Part shown: one piece after another, positions 7,792 through 17,236 of the stretch
Layout of the letters: the number at the start of each line of letters is the position of its first letter
Position numbering within the stretch: position 1 is the stretch's first letter
Assembly (NCBI GenBank): GCA_031553395.1
Contig: JAVBLR010000001.1
Location: 1-64,000 of the forward strand
Source: WRGA01 sp031553395
GTDB taxonomy: Bacteria; Bacteroidota; Bacteroidia; Bacteroidales; WRGA01
Direction of reading: 5' to 3'
Length of the DNA stretch: 64,000 bases
The notes under the pieces: generated by a model
Databases searched by the model: none
What the model was told of the DNA's origin: nothing
The model's input: the letters and a program-made list of their open reading frames with translations, nothing else
Translations under genes and position numbers: made by a program

Positions 7792-10044
7792 ATGGAAAAA
7801 AAACGTATTTTATTTGTATTCAGTATCTTCATTGTAATATTATGCCTTGTAATGGGAGGTATAATTTACCGTGCATCCTATTTCTCTTTGGATAATGGGA
7901 AATGGGCTGAATATGGAGAAAGACGTTTGCATACAGTCGATACAATTCCGGCGGATAGGGGAAACATATACGATTGTGAAGGGCATTTGCTATCAAGTAC
8001 GTTGCCTCAATATACTTTTTATTTGGATTTCGGACATTTGAATAAGTATGTATGGAAAGACTCTCGTAAAGTTTTGAATATTAGCAAAAGTGAAGCCGAT
8101 TCTACAAAAATGAGTAAGGCTTTTTATCATTATCTTGATTCATTAGCATTGTGTTTATCTAAAGAATTTGGTGATAGAACGAAAGAACAATATAAGCAAT
8201 ATTTGAAGAAAGGAGCTGAAAAGAAAAGCGGTTATTATCAGGTAACTTCGCGAAAAGCAACTTATCAGCAAATGATGCGGATAAAAGATTTTCCATACTT
8301 CAGGATTGGAATAAAGGAGGTAAATACCGGTGGTGGATATACAGTGTATAAATCCAATTTAAGCGGATTAATAATGAATGTAGAAGTACGAAGGGAAAAT
8401 CCGTATGGTTCTTTGGCTTCACGTACAATCGGACGAATTTTTCCTGACAGAGAAAAAGGAGGTGAATTTGGATTGGAATATGCGTATGATTCTCTACTGA
8501 GGGGCACTCCAGGGCTTGGAAGATATGTTTATGCCCGTATCAATAAAAATCCAAATACAGAACGAACTGAAACGAAGTCGCTTGTTGTAACTATAGAAGA
8601 GCCGGTCGCAGGAAAAGATGTAATTTCCACAGTTGATATTGGTATGCAGGAAATTGCCGAAAAAGCCTTACGGGAAGAAGTTACCGAACTTCATGCTACA
8701 ATGGGAATGGCCGCTTTAATGGAAGTAGAGACAGGTGAAGTTAAGGCTATTTCCAATTTAACGCGATTGGCTAATGGTTCATATCAGGAAATCAGGAATG
8801 AAATGCTGGTTGGATTATTGGAGCCGGGTTCTACATTCAAAACAGCTTCCATGATGGCTGCATTGGAAGATGGTTTAGTGCATGTAAATGACCCTGTTAT
8901 TCCGGGAAGACATGGGGCGTGGGATTTTGCCCCGGGAGCAACCATCCGCGATCACAACTGGCGTAGAGGTGGATATGAAACGCTTACGATTCCCGAAGTC
9001 ATGTATTATTCATCCAATATTGGTATTGCAACTATTGTTCATAGAGGATACGCATCTAATCCACAAAAATATTTAGACAGATTAAACAAAATAGGAGTAA
9101 CAAAACCGATGGATATAGAGCTTCCGGGAGCTGAAGCACCGGATATCAATAATCCGGCTACAAAACATAAACGAAATCCGAAATCCCGTTTGGGAGCATG
9201 GTCTAATACAACATTACCTTGGATGTCTTTCGGATATGAGCTTTTATTACCACCTATTTATACATTGAACTTTTACAATGCAATTGCAAATGGCGGTGTA
9301 ATGATTCGCCCCATTTTTGCAAAAGAAATAAGATATAATGGTAAAGTTGAACAAACATTCGAAACGGAAGTCCTGAATCCTGCAATATGTTCGGCATCTA
9401 CCTTAGAAACGATTCAATGTATGCTACTTGGCGTAGTAGAGCAAGGTACCGGAAAGCCTATCAAATCTGACTATATGAGAATTGCTGGTAAAACAGGAAC
9501 AGTGCAAGTGCATGGTACGGCTTATACAAATGTATCTTTTTGCGGATATTTCCCGGCGGATAAGCCGAAATATACTTGTTTTGTAATGATTTGTAATGTA
9601 GATCATAATTTGGGTGCCGGAGGAACTGCCGGAAAAGTATTTAAAAATATAGCCGAACAAATATATGTTGCTAATTTGCAGATGCCAGCTATAGCGGCAA
9701 AAGATACAATTCCGAATCGTAGTTTAATGCCTGAAATTAAGAAAGGAAATGCTGTTGAAACCGAAAATGTGTTGAAAGCACTAAATATATCGTATCAAGG
9801 AAGTGCAACGACAGAATGGATTACTCAAAGGCAAGGACAGAATAATATTTATCTGGATAATCTTGCATTATCGAAAGAAGTTGTTCCTAATGTTGTAGGA
9901 ATGGGAGCAAAAGACGCTGTGTATATTTTGGAAAAAGTTGGTTTGCGAGTAAAACTCAGTGGACGCGGAAAGGTATTCCAACAAAGCATTCCGGCAGGAA
10001 ATAACATTCCGAAAGGACAATTAATAACAATACAATTGAATTGA
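7792..10044 (+). CDS. ftsI: Division-specific penicillin-binding protein (FtsI/PBP3-like) with a PASTA domain
   Basis: 750 residues: an N-terminal membrane anchor (about 6-26), a class B PBP dimerisation domain, then the transpeptidase domain with all three catalytic motifs: STFK (Ser347), SSN (407-409) and KTG (567-569). A single C-terminal PASTA domain occupies about 684-750. It cross-links septal peptidoglycan together with FtsW. It starts 20 bases after the ftsL-like gene. The extra length over E. coli FtsI comes mainly from the PASTA domain and loops, as is usual in Bacteroidetes. Confidence 0.93.
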   Translation: MEKKRILFVFSIFIVILCLVMGGIIYRASYFSLDNGKWAEYGERRLHTVDTIPADRGNIYDCEGHLLSSTLPQYTFYLDFGHLNKYVWKDSRKVLNISKSEADSTKMSKAFYHYLDSLALCLSKEFGDRTKEQYKQYLKKGAEKKSGYYQVTSRKATYQQMMRIKDFPYFRIGIKEVNTGGGYTVYKSNLSGLIMNVEVRRENPYGSLASRTIGRIFPDREKGGEFGLEYAYDSLLRGTPGLGRYVYARINKNPNTERTETKSLVVTIEEPVAGKDVISTVDIGMQEIAEKALREEVTELHATMGMAALMEVETGEVKAISNLTRLANGSYQEIRNEMLVGLLEPGSTFKTASMMAALEDGLVHVNDPVIPGRHGAWDFAPGATIRDHNWRRGGYETLTIPEVMYYSSNIGIATIVHRGYASNPQKYLDRLNKIGVTKPMDIELPGAEAPDINNPATKHKRNPKSRLGAWSNTTLPWMSFGYELLLPPIYTLNFYNAIANGGVMIRPIFAKEIRYNGKVEQTFETEVLNPAICSASTLETIQCMLLGVVEQGTGKPIKSDYMRIAGKTGTVQVHGTAYTNVSFCGYFPADKPKYTCFVMICNVDHNLGAGGTAGKVFKNIAEQIYVANLQMPAIAAKDTIPNRSLMPEIKKGNAVETENVLKALNISYQGSATTEWITQRQGQNNIYLDNLALSKEVVPNVVGMGAKDAVYILEKVGLRVKLSGRGKVFQQSIPAGNNIPKGQLITIQLN

Positions 10045-10049
10045 AATGT

Positions 10050-10075
10050 AGGGGCAAACCCACGTGTTTGCCCTT
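10050..10075. repeat. GTAGGGGC-type REP-like palindrome between ftsI and murE
   Basis: GGGCAAAC at 10052-10059 pairs perfectly with GTTTGCCC at 10066-10073 around the loop CCACGT. The left flank reads GTAGGG. The GC-rich stem contrasts with the AT-rich surroundings and fills most of the 48-base ftsI-murE gap. It resembles dispersed GTAGGGGC...GCCC palindromes seen in other genomes. No other copy is visible in this window. Confidence 0.65.
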
Positions 10076-10092
10076 CAAAAATCAGCCAATAT

Positions 10093-11544
10093 ATGAATAT
10101 TTCAACATTAATACACAACATAAAAGCCATTCAAATCATTGGCAATAATCAATCTGAAATCTCCGGAATCCATTCCGATTCCCGGAAAATAGAAAAGGGT
10201 TGGATGTTTATTGCTGTTCGGGGAACACAATCGGATGGACACAATTATATTGAATCTTCTATTGAAAAAGGGGCCTCAGCAATTGTTTGTGAAATAGTAC
10301 CCGAAAAGAAAGATGAGATTGTAACTTATATTCAGGTTGAGGATAGTGCCGAAGCATTGGGGATTTTGGCATCAACCTGGTTTGGAGAACCTTCGCATCA
10401 ATTGAAATTAATTGGTGTAACAGGTACAAACGGGAAAACCACAACAGCTACATTATTATATAATATGTTCAGGCAATTTGGGCATAAGGTCGGTTTGTTG
10501 TCAACTGTCTGTAATTATGTGGATGATAAAATATATGAGGCGACACATACAACTCCCGACCCGATTGAATTGAATTATTTGATGAAAAAGATGGTGGATG
10601 CCGGATGTGAATATGTTTTTATGGAAGTGAGTTCGCATGCTATCGACCAAAAACGAATTGCCGGATTAAAGTTTGTTGGAGGCGCATTTACAAACATTAC
10701 ACGCGACCATTTGGATTATCACAAAACATTTGATGCATATTTAAAAGCCAAAAAAGCTTTTTTCGACAATTTACCACAGGATGCTTTTGCATTGACAAAT
10801 GCCGATGATAAAAACGGATTGGTGATGCTTCAGAATTCAAAAGCAAAGAAATATACATATTCGATGCGAACGTTGGCCGATTACAAAGCCCGTATTTTGG
10901 AAAGCCATTTCGACGGAACTTTACTCGAAATAAATAAACATGAGGTTTTTGTTCATTTTATCGGTAAATTCAATACATATAATTTGTTGACAGTATTTGG
11001 AATAGCTTGTTTATTAGGCAAAGAAGAGCAAGATGTTTTATTGCAATTAAGTACGTTGAAACCTGTTGCCGGAAGATTTGAGCCTGTTCGTTCGCCGGAA
11101 GGTTTTACTGCAATTATTGATTATGCACATACACCGGATGCGTTGACAAATGTACTGACAAGCATTCAGCAGGTAATGGAAGGAAAAGGAACCTTAATTA
11201 CAGTCGTAGGAGCCGGAGGAAACCGCGATAAAGGAAAACGTCCGTTAATGGCGCAGGAAGCAGCAAAATATAGTGATAAATTGATTTTGACATCCGATAA
11301 TCCGCGTTTTGAGGAACCGGAAGAAATAATCAACGATATGCTTGCCGGATTAGATGTTGTTCAACGTAAAAAAACATTAACCATTACTGATCGGAAAGAA
11401 GCAATTAAAACTGCCATTATGTTGGCACAAAAAGATGATGTAATCCTTATTGCCGGAAAAGGTCATGAAAATTATCAGGATGTAAAAGGTGTAAAACATC
11501 ATTTTGATGATAAAGAGATTGTAAAAGAGATTATGGGAAATTAA
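10093..11544 (+). CDS. murE: UDP-MurNAc-tripeptide synthetase MurE
   Basis: 483 residues. The ATP-binding loop GVTGTNGKTTT has Lys115, followed by the TTPDP substrate motif (about 155). The DNPR motif (402-405) is the signature of MurE enzymes that add meso-diaminopimelate rather than lysine. It adds the third residue of the peptidoglycan stem peptide in the cytoplasm. The gap before it contains the REP-like palindrome, so it is probably still in the cluster transcript. The meso-DAP prediction fits the dapB-like gene at 57557. Confidence 0.95.
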   Translation: MNISTLIHNIKAIQIIGNNQSEISGIHSDSRKIEKGWMFIAVRGTQSDGHNYIESSIEKGASAIVCEIVPEKKDEIVTYIQVEDSAEALGILASTWFGEPSHQLKLIGVTGTNGKTTTATLLYNMFRQFGHKVGLLSTVCNYVDDKIYEATHTTPDPIELNYLMKKMVDAGCEYVFMEVSSHAIDQKRIAGLKFVGGAFTNITRDHLDYHKTFDAYLKAKKAFFDNLPQDAFALTNADDKNGLVMLQNSKAKKYTYSMRTLADYKARILESHFDGTLLEINKHEVFVHFIGKFNTYNLLTVFGIACLLGKEEQDVLLQLSTLKPVAGRFEPVRSPEGFTAIIDYAHTPDALTNVLTSIQQVMEGKGTLITVVGAGGNRDKGKRPLMAQEAAKYSDKLILTSDNPRFEEPEEIINDMLAGLDVVQRKKTLTITDRKEAIKTAIMLAQKDDVILIAGKGHENYQDVKGVKHHFDDKEIVKEIMGN

Positions 11545-11549
11545 AAAAA

Positions 11550-11645
11550 TGTTATTAGTTGTTGATTGTTAGTTGTTTAAAATAATTAATCAATACCAAT
11601 AACTAATAACTAACAACAAATAACCAACAACAAAAATAACCAACT
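11550..11645. repeat. AT-rich inverted repeat, murE-mraY gap
   Basis: The left arm (about 11551-11578) is built of GTTATTAGTTG-type words; the right arm (about 11598-11645) of AACTAATAAC and AACAAATAACC words. Pairing is imperfect. It fills almost the whole intergenic gap. Confidence 0.5.
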
Positions 11646-11646
11646 T

Positions 11647-12912
11647 ATGCTATATTACCTTTTTAACTATCTCGATTCAGCTTTTGACATACCAGGTTCA
11701 GGAGTGTTTAAATATGTATCCTTCCGGGCGATGTCGGCTTTAATACTTTCGTTGTTTATTTCAACCATTATCGGAAGAAGGTTGATAAACAAACTGCAAA
11801 TAATGCAAATTGGCGAACTTGTCAGAGATTTGGGATTAGAAGGGCAATTGAGCAAAAAAGGAACACCCACAATGGGGGGAGTTATTATTATCATATCAAT
11901 ACTTATTCCTTGTTTGTTATTGGGGCGTTTAGGTAATATTTATATGATAATGATGTTGGTTACGACAGTATGGTTGGGAGGAATTGGCTTTTTGGACGAT
12001 TATATAAAAGTTATCAAAAAAGATAAAGAAGGACTTCGTGGAAAATTTAAAGTTGTCGGACAAATAGGGTTGGGTATTATTATTGCATTGGTGATGTATT
12101 TAAGTCCGAATGTTACCATTCGGGAAAATATCGAAATAATGAAAGGCGGAGATATTGAGCGGGTTGAACACGCCAAGGAAAATATGAAGTCCACACAAAC
12201 AACCATTCCGTTTTTTAAAAGTAATAACCTTGATTATGCCGATTTGATTCCGTTTTTAAAGGATTCGGCCAAACAAAATGCAGGTTGGATATTATTTGCA
12301 TTGGTTACTATTTTTATTGTTATTGCCGTATCAAACGGAGCAAATCTAACCGACGGATTAGACGGCTTGGCAACCGGAAGTTCAGCTATAATTGGGGTTA
12401 CATTAGGTATTTTGGCTTATGTTTCGGGGCACGTCAATTTTGCTTCTTACCTCAATATCATGTATATACCTGGAAGTGAGGAATTGGTAATATATATCAG
12501 TGCATTTATCGGGGCAACAATCGGTTTCTTATGGTATAATGCCTATCCGGCACAAGTATTTATGGGAGATACGGGAAGTTTAACTATTGGTGGAATTATT
12601 GCTGTATTTGCCATTGCCATCCATAAAGAATTATTGATTCCGATTCTTTGTGGCGTATTTGTGGTTGAAAATCTGTCGGTTGTTATTCAAGTTGCTTATT
12701 TTAAAGCAACCAAAAGGAAAACAGGTATAGGAAAACGGATATTTAAAATGACGCCTTTACATCATCATTTTCAAAAACGAGGATATTCGGGATTGGATGC
12801 AATTATTCAACGACCAATTACACCTGTTCCCGAATCTAAAATAGTGGTACGTTTCTGGATTATTGGTATTATTTTGGCTGTGATAACACTGGTAACATTG
12901 AAGTTAAGATAA
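11647..12912 (+). CDS. mraY: Phospho-MurNAc-pentapeptide transferase MraY
   Basis: 421 residues and about ten membrane segments. Catalytic motifs are present: LDDYIKV with Asp117/Asp118, NLTDGLDGLA, and MGDTGSL followed by a histidine-rich PLHHHFQKRG loop near the C terminus. It transfers phospho-MurNAc-pentapeptide to undecaprenyl phosphate to give lipid I. It is longer than the E. coli enzyme because of an insertion of about 60 residues (roughly 155-215), usual in Bacteroidetes. Its stop is directly followed by the murD ATG, so the two are probably translationally coupled. Confidence 0.96.
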   Translation: MLYYLFNYLDSAFDIPGSGVFKYVSFRAMSALILSLFISTIIGRRLINKLQIMQIGELVRDLGLEGQLSKKGTPTMGGVIIIISILIPCLLLGRLGNIYMIMMLVTTVWLGGIGFLDDYIKVIKKDKEGLRGKFKVVGQIGLGIIIALVMYLSPNVTIRENIEIMKGGDIERVEHAKENMKSTQTTIPFFKSNNLDYADLIPFLKDSAKQNAGWILFALVTIFIVIAVSNGANLTDGLDGLATGSSAIIGVTLGILAYVSGHVNFASYLNIMYIPGSEELVIYISAFIGATIGFLWYNAYPAQVFMGDTGSLTIGGIIAVFAIAIHKELLIPILCGVFVVENLSVVIQVAYFKATKRKTGIGKRIFKMTPLHHHFQKRGYSGLDAIIQRPITPVPESKIVVRFWIIGIILAVITLVTLKLR

Positions 12913-14250
12913 ATGAGCAACAAAATAGTAGTATTAGGAGCTGGGGAAAGTGGCGTTGGAGCTGCAATTCTCGCGAAAGAAAAAGGATTTGAAGTTTTCG
13001 TTTCCGATTTATCCGAAATAAAAGACAAGTATAAAAACATGCTGAATGAGCATGGAATTGCTTGGGAAGAAGGAAGACATTCGGAAGAAAAAATATTGGA
13101 TGCGGATGAAGTCGTGAAAAGTCCGGGAATACCCGATAAAGCGCCTTTAATTAAAAAATTGATGGAAAAAGGAACTTCAATTATATCCGAAATTGAATTT
13201 GCCGGACGATATACTTCTGCCAAAATGATTTGCATTACCGGAAGCAATGGTAAAACCACAACAACTATGCTTATCTATCATTTGTTGAAGAATGCAGGAT
13301 TGAATGTGGGTTTGGCGGGAAATGTAGGAGATAGTTTGGCATTGCAGGTTGTTGAGAATAAATACGATTACTATGTAGTGGAATTGAGTAGTTTTCAGTT
13401 GGACAATATGTATAAGTTCAAAGCTGATATTGCTATTTTACTGAATATAACCCCAGACCATTTGGATAGATACAATTACGAATTTCAAAACTATATAAAT
13501 TCAAAATTTAGGATTACGCAAAATCAAACCGAAAATGATTTCTTTATTTATTGGAATGATGATCCAGTAATTCAGAAGGAATTGGAAAAAAGAACAATCA
13601 AAGCACAACAATATCCATTTGCCGAAACAAAAAAAGAAGGAGTAAAGGCATATACGGAAAACAATCAATTAGTAGTAATTACGCCTAATCATACATTTAC
13701 AATGGAACAAGATCTATTGGCATTAACAGGAAAGCATAATTTATATAATTCTTTGGCAGCAGCAATAACTGCAAATATCTTGGATATAAAAAAAGATGAT
13801 ATACGCCGTTCGTTAAGCGATTTTAAGGGTGTGGAGCATCGTTTGGAATATGTGGCAACTGTGCGTGGAGCTAAATATATCAACGACTCGAAAGCGACCA
13901 ATGTAAATTCGTGCTGGTACGCATTGCAAAGTATGGTAACGCCGGTTGTCCTGATTCTTGGCGGAACAGACAAAGGTAACGACTATACCGAGATTGAAGC
14001 CTTAGTGAAAGAAAAAGTACATACAATAATTTTTATGGGTGTTGACAATACTAAATTGCATGATTTCTTTGATGGTAAAATATCTCAAACAGTAGATGCC
14101 CGTTCGATGGAAGAAGCAGTTTCAAAAGCATACGAATTTGCTCAAAAAGGCGATACCGTTTTATTATCACCATGTTGCGCCAGTTTCGATTTATTTAAAA
14201 ATTACGAAGACCGCGGGCAACAATTCAAAGAGTGTGTTAGAAAACTTTAG
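12913..14250 (+). CDS. murD: UDP-MurNAc-L-alanine:D-glutamate ligase MurD
   Basis: 445 residues. N-terminal nucleotide-sugar fold (VLGAGESGVGAA), central ATP-binding loop ITGSNGKTTT (Lys114) and the Mur ligase C-terminal domain. It adds D-glutamate to UDP-MurNAc-L-alanine. It begins at the base after the mraY stop codon. Confidence 0.96.
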   Translation: MSNKIVVLGAGESGVGAAILAKEKGFEVFVSDLSEIKDKYKNMLNEHGIAWEEGRHSEEKILDADEVVKSPGIPDKAPLIKKLMEKGTSIISEIEFAGRYTSAKMICITGSNGKTTTTMLIYHLLKNAGLNVGLAGNVGDSLALQVVENKYDYYVVELSSFQLDNMYKFKADIAILLNITPDHLDRYNYEFQNYINSKFRITQNQTENDFFIYWNDDPVIQKELEKRTIKAQQYPFAETKKEGVKAYTENNQLVVITPNHTFTMEQDLLALTGKHNLYNSLAAAITANILDIKKDDIRRSLSDFKGVEHRLEYVATVRGAKYINDSKATNVNSCWYALQSMVTPVVLILGGTDKGNDYTEIEALVKEKVHTIIFMGVDNTKLHDFFDGKISQTVDARSMEEAVSKAYEFAQKGDTVLLSPCCASFDLFKNYEDRGQQFKECVRKL

Positions 14251-14265
14251 TTTGATACCTAGTTA

Positions 14266-14321
14266 TTTGTTATTCGTTGTTTGAACAACCAATAACCAAT
14301 AACTTAATAACGAATAACAAA
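14266..14321. repeat. 13-base perfect inverted repeat, murD-ftsW gap
   Basis: TTTGTTATTCGTT at 14266-14278 pairs with AACGAATAACAAA at 14309-14321, with further GTTATT/AATAAC words between. The right arm abuts the ftsW start codon, so an mRNA hairpin could hide that start. A clean example of the window-wide family. Confidence 0.75.
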
Positions 14322-14322
14322 A

Positions 14323-15708
14323 ATGGATTTGGCAAAAAGTCTTTTTAGGGGAGACAAAGGGATATGGGCTATATTCTTTTTTCTTTGCATAATATCGCTG
14401 ATAGAGGTATTCAGCGCTTCTATTGCCCTTTCCAGTACACAAGGAATTCACTGGGCACCGATAATGAAGCATTTTGTTTTGCTTATAATCGGGATGTTTA
14501 TCGTGATTATTGTGCATAATATTCCGTATCGGTTTTTTTCTGTAGGAATGATATTGGTGCCAATTTCATTTCTTTTGTTGATAGGAGCGATGATTTGGGG
14601 CGAAGAAAAAGGAAACGCATCCCGTTGGATTAGCGTAATGGGCGGATTGTCTTTTCAACCTTCGGAATTAGCGAAACTGTCTGTAATCATTACAATTGCT
14701 TTTTTGCTTGGGCGAATGCAAGATACAAGAACGTCCAAAAACAATACTTTCATTGTAATAATAGCAACTATGGGAGTATTGTGTTTCCTGATTATGATGG
14801 ATAATCTTTCTACAGCAGTATTATTATTTGGAGTAAGCATTATCATGATGATTGTCGGCAAAATTCCTTTAATGAAAATGGGGAAGCTTATTTTGCCTGT
14901 TTTAGCACTTGGGTTATTAGTTTATCTCATAGCTCCGCTTTTTGAAACTTATACGGCTAGAGATGAAACCGAACAAGTTGACAGCCGTGGTAAAATAGCA
15001 AAGGCTTTTAATCGTATTCCTACATGGCGTAACCGTATTGACCGGTTTGTGGATTATGTTGTGCATGACAAAACTCCAAAAGAGTATATGGAGGAAGATA
15101 AAAATTATCAACCTGGATATGCACGTATCGCAATTGCACGGGGCGGATTTACTCCGAAACTTCCTGGTAACAGTTATGCCCGTAATTTTTTACCCGAAGC
15201 AAATTCTGATTTCATTTATGCTATTATTGTTGAAGAACTTGGTATTTTTGGAGGAATTTTTGTTATTATACTCTATGTCGCATTATTGATTCGAAGTGGC
15301 CGTTTAGTGCAAAAATGTGAACGTAAATTTCCGGCATTTTTGCTAATAGGTTGTTCTTTGATTATTTTTTGCCAGGCATTGATACACATGCTGGTATGTG
15401 TACATTTGATGCCGGTTACAGGGCAGCCTTTGCCATTAATAAGCAAAGGTGGTACATCCATGTGGATAACATGCGTTTACTTTGGGATAATGTTAAGTAT
15501 CAGTCGCACATTAATTCCTTCGGAACGAATTATAAACGAGGAATTTGTGAAAAAATCAGAGCTATTGCCTGAAAATGTGAATGATACGATTGATAATCGC
15601 GATAAAGAAAATCCGGATCTTGCCAAGGAAGCCATTCAATCTGTAATGCATAAAGACAGCTTCAGGGAAGATGCTAAAAAAAGGCATAAAGACGATTTTG
15701 AAGATTGA
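14323..15708 (+). CDS. ftsW: Division glycosyltransferase/SEDS protein FtsW
   Basis: 461 residues with about ten membrane spans. SEDS-family motifs are present: FQPSELAKLS, the extracellular loop with GNSYARNFLPEANSDFIYA, and LPLISKGGTSM. It polymerises septal peptidoglycan with FtsI. A hydrophilic tail of about 60 residues, rich in D, E and K, follows the last span. In Bacteroidales this gene is normally followed by murG, murC, ftsQ, ftsA and ftsZ; here the cluster ends. Confidence 0.92.
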   Translation: MDLAKSLFRGDKGIWAIFFFLCIISLIEVFSASIALSSTQGIHWAPIMKHFVLLIIGMFIVIIVHNIPYRFFSVGMILVPISFLLLIGAMIWGEEKGNASRWISVMGGLSFQPSELAKLSVIITIAFLLGRMQDTRTSKNNTFIVIIATMGVLCFLIMMDNLSTAVLLFGVSIIMMIVGKIPLMKMGKLILPVLALGLLVYLIAPLFETYTARDETEQVDSRGKIAKAFNRIPTWRNRIDRFVDYVVHDKTPKEYMEEDKNYQPGYARIAIARGGFTPKLPGNSYARNFLPEANSDFIYAIIVEELGIFGGIFVIILYVALLIRSGRLVQKCERKFPAFLLIGCSLIIFCQALIHMLVCVHLMPVTGQPLPLISKGGTSMWITCVYFGIMLSISRTLIPSERIINEEFVKKSELLPENVNDTIDNRDKENPDLAKEAIQSVMHKDSFREDAKKRHKDDFED

Positions 15709-15729
15709 TTTATATTTTTTATAATTTCT

Positions 15730-15815
15730 TATTAGTCATTGGTTGTTAGTTATTTGTTATTATTATAAAGACGAATATTACTATAACCAATTTTTTAAAT
15801 TTTTAACTCTTAACT
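15730..15815. repeat. AT-rich word repeats, ftsW-DUF4494 gap
   Basis: Contains TTATTAGTCATTGGTTGTTAG-like words (15729-15758) and a second block of AACTCTTAACTTTTAAC words (about 15804-15822). The two belong to two word families of this window (GTTATT and AACTCTTAA). Inverted pairing here is poor. Confidence 0.4.
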
Positions 15816-15825
15816 TTTAACTATA

Positions 15826-16341
15826 ATGAGCAATTGGTTTGAATGTAAAGTTCGTTACGAAAAGGCAATGGAAAATGGCATGCAGAAGAGAGTAACCGAG
15901 CCATATTTGGTTGATGCGTTGTCGTTTACCGAAGCAGAAGCAAGAATAATAAAAGAAATGGTTCCGTTTATTTCGGGCGAATTTTCTGTGTCCGATATAA
16001 AAAGAGCTAAGTATGCAGAATTGTTTGAAGACCCAAATGGTGACAGATGGTATAAATGTAAAGTCGTTTTCATTACATTAGATGAAAAAAGCGGAGCTGA
16101 AAAGAAAACGGCAGCAAATATGCTTATTCAGGCAGCAGATATTCAAATGGCTTTAACAAACCTAACAGAAGGAATGAAAGGCACTATGGCCGACTACGAA
16201 GTCGCTTCTATTGCCGAAACAACATTAATGGATGTTTATCATTATGTTGCGGAAGATGCAGAACCGGCAATTTCATCTAATCCGGATGAGCAAAAACTTC
16301 AGGAAATTCTGCAAGAGGATGAGAATGCAGATTTAAATTGA
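15826..16341 (+). CDS. DUF4494 family protein
   Basis: 171 residues, soluble, no signal peptide. The start MSNWFECKVRYEK and the later MADYEVASIAETTLMDVYHY match the DUF4494 family, which is nearly confined to Bacteroidetes and often lies beside yggS, as here. Function unknown. The last 25 or so residues are acidic and probably disordered. Confidence 0.85.
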   Translation: MSNWFECKVRYEKAMENGMQKRVTEPYLVDALSFTEAEARIIKEMVPFISGEFSVSDIKRAKYAELFEDPNGDRWYKCKVVFITLDEKSGAEKKTAANMLIQAADIQMALTNLTEGMKGTMADYEVASIAETTLMDVYHYVAEDAEPAISSNPDEQKLQEILQEDENADLN

Positions 16342-16354
16342 CAATTATTTTTTA

Positions 16355-16455
16355 GACATAAGAATAAAAGACTAAAGAAGATAGAAAAGGCAAAAGATAA
16401 TAAGGTATTGATGTCTTTCTTCTCATATCTCGTATCTCATGTCTTAAATCTTATG
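16355..16455. repeat. Imperfect inverted repeat, DUF4494-yggS gap
   Basis: CATAAGAATAAAAGAC (16357-16372) faces GTCTTAAATCTTATG (16441-16455), about 13 of 15 positions pairing. The inner part has TCATATCTCGTATCTCATG words (about 16422-16441), a different word family from neighbouring gaps. It fills the gap. Confidence 0.55.
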
Positions 16456-16459
16456 TATT

Positions 16460-17131
16460 ATGAGTCAAATATCAAAAAATCTATTAGCTGTAAAAAAGGA
16501 ACTTCCCGAGCATGTAAAATTGGTTGCCGTATCGAAGTTTCATCCTGTAGGAGCGATTAAAGAGGCCTATCATGCAGGACAGCGAATCTTTGGAGAAAGT
16601 AAAGCTCAGGAATTACAATCCAAGCACAATGCTTTGCCCGGAGATATAAAATGGCATTTTATCGGACATCTGCAAACAAACAAAGTTAAATACATTGTTC
16701 CATTTGTTTCATTGATACATAGTGTCGATAGTTTTAAATTATTGGAAGAAGTAAATAAGCAGGTGCAAAAACATAACCGGGTAATACCTTGTTTGCTTCA
16801 AATCTATATAGCTGAGGAAGAAACTAAATTCGGTTTTGATTTTGAAGAATGTTGTGCTATGCTTTCTTCGGAAGAATACAAACAATTGCATAATATTTCT
16901 ATCTGCGGATTAATGGGAATGGCGACTAATACAGATGATGAAAGCCAAATAAGAAAAGAGTACAAACAATTAAAAAACTTCTTTGAAAAAATCAAAGATA
17001 CTTTTTTCCCGAACAATCCTTCATTCAAAGAACTTTCAATGGGAATGTCTCACGATTATCAGATTGCAATAGAGGAGGGGAGTACCATGGTAAGAATCGG
17101 CAGCAGTATTTTTGGTGAACGGGAGTATTGA
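16460..17131 (+). CDS. yggS: YggS-family PLP homeostasis protein
   Basis: 223 residues. The PLP-binding lysine lies in VKLVAVSKFHP (about 20-30). Family motifs FGESKAQEL, WHFIGHLQTNK, GLMGMAT, LSMGMSHD and STMVRIGSSIFG follow in order. The family (YggS/PLPBP/YBL036C) binds pyridoxal phosphate and balances B6 vitamers and amino acid pools without known catalysis. Confidence 0.93.
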   Translation: MSQISKNLLAVKKELPEHVKLVAVSKFHPVGAIKEAYHAGQRIFGESKAQELQSKHNALPGDIKWHFIGHLQTNKVKYIVPFVSLIHSVDSFKLLEEVNKQVQKHNRVIPCLLQIYIAEEETKFGFDFEECCAMLSSEEYKQLHNISICGLMGMATNTDDESQIRKEYKQLKNFFEKIKDTFFPNNPSFKELSMGMSHDYQIAIEEGSTMVRIGSSIFGEREY

Positions 17132-17236
17132 AAGAGTTATTTGTTATTCTTTTTTAGTTATTTGTTGATATTGATTGATACTCGTAGATATTGCTTGTTT
17201 GCAAAAACTCTTAACTTTTAATTCTTAACTCTTAAC

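Noticed and set aside
12807..13259. 150-codon open frame on the minus strand
   Set aside because: It is antisense to the end of mraY and start of murD, both certain genes. The translation has no recognisable domain and shows the composition of a shadow frame.
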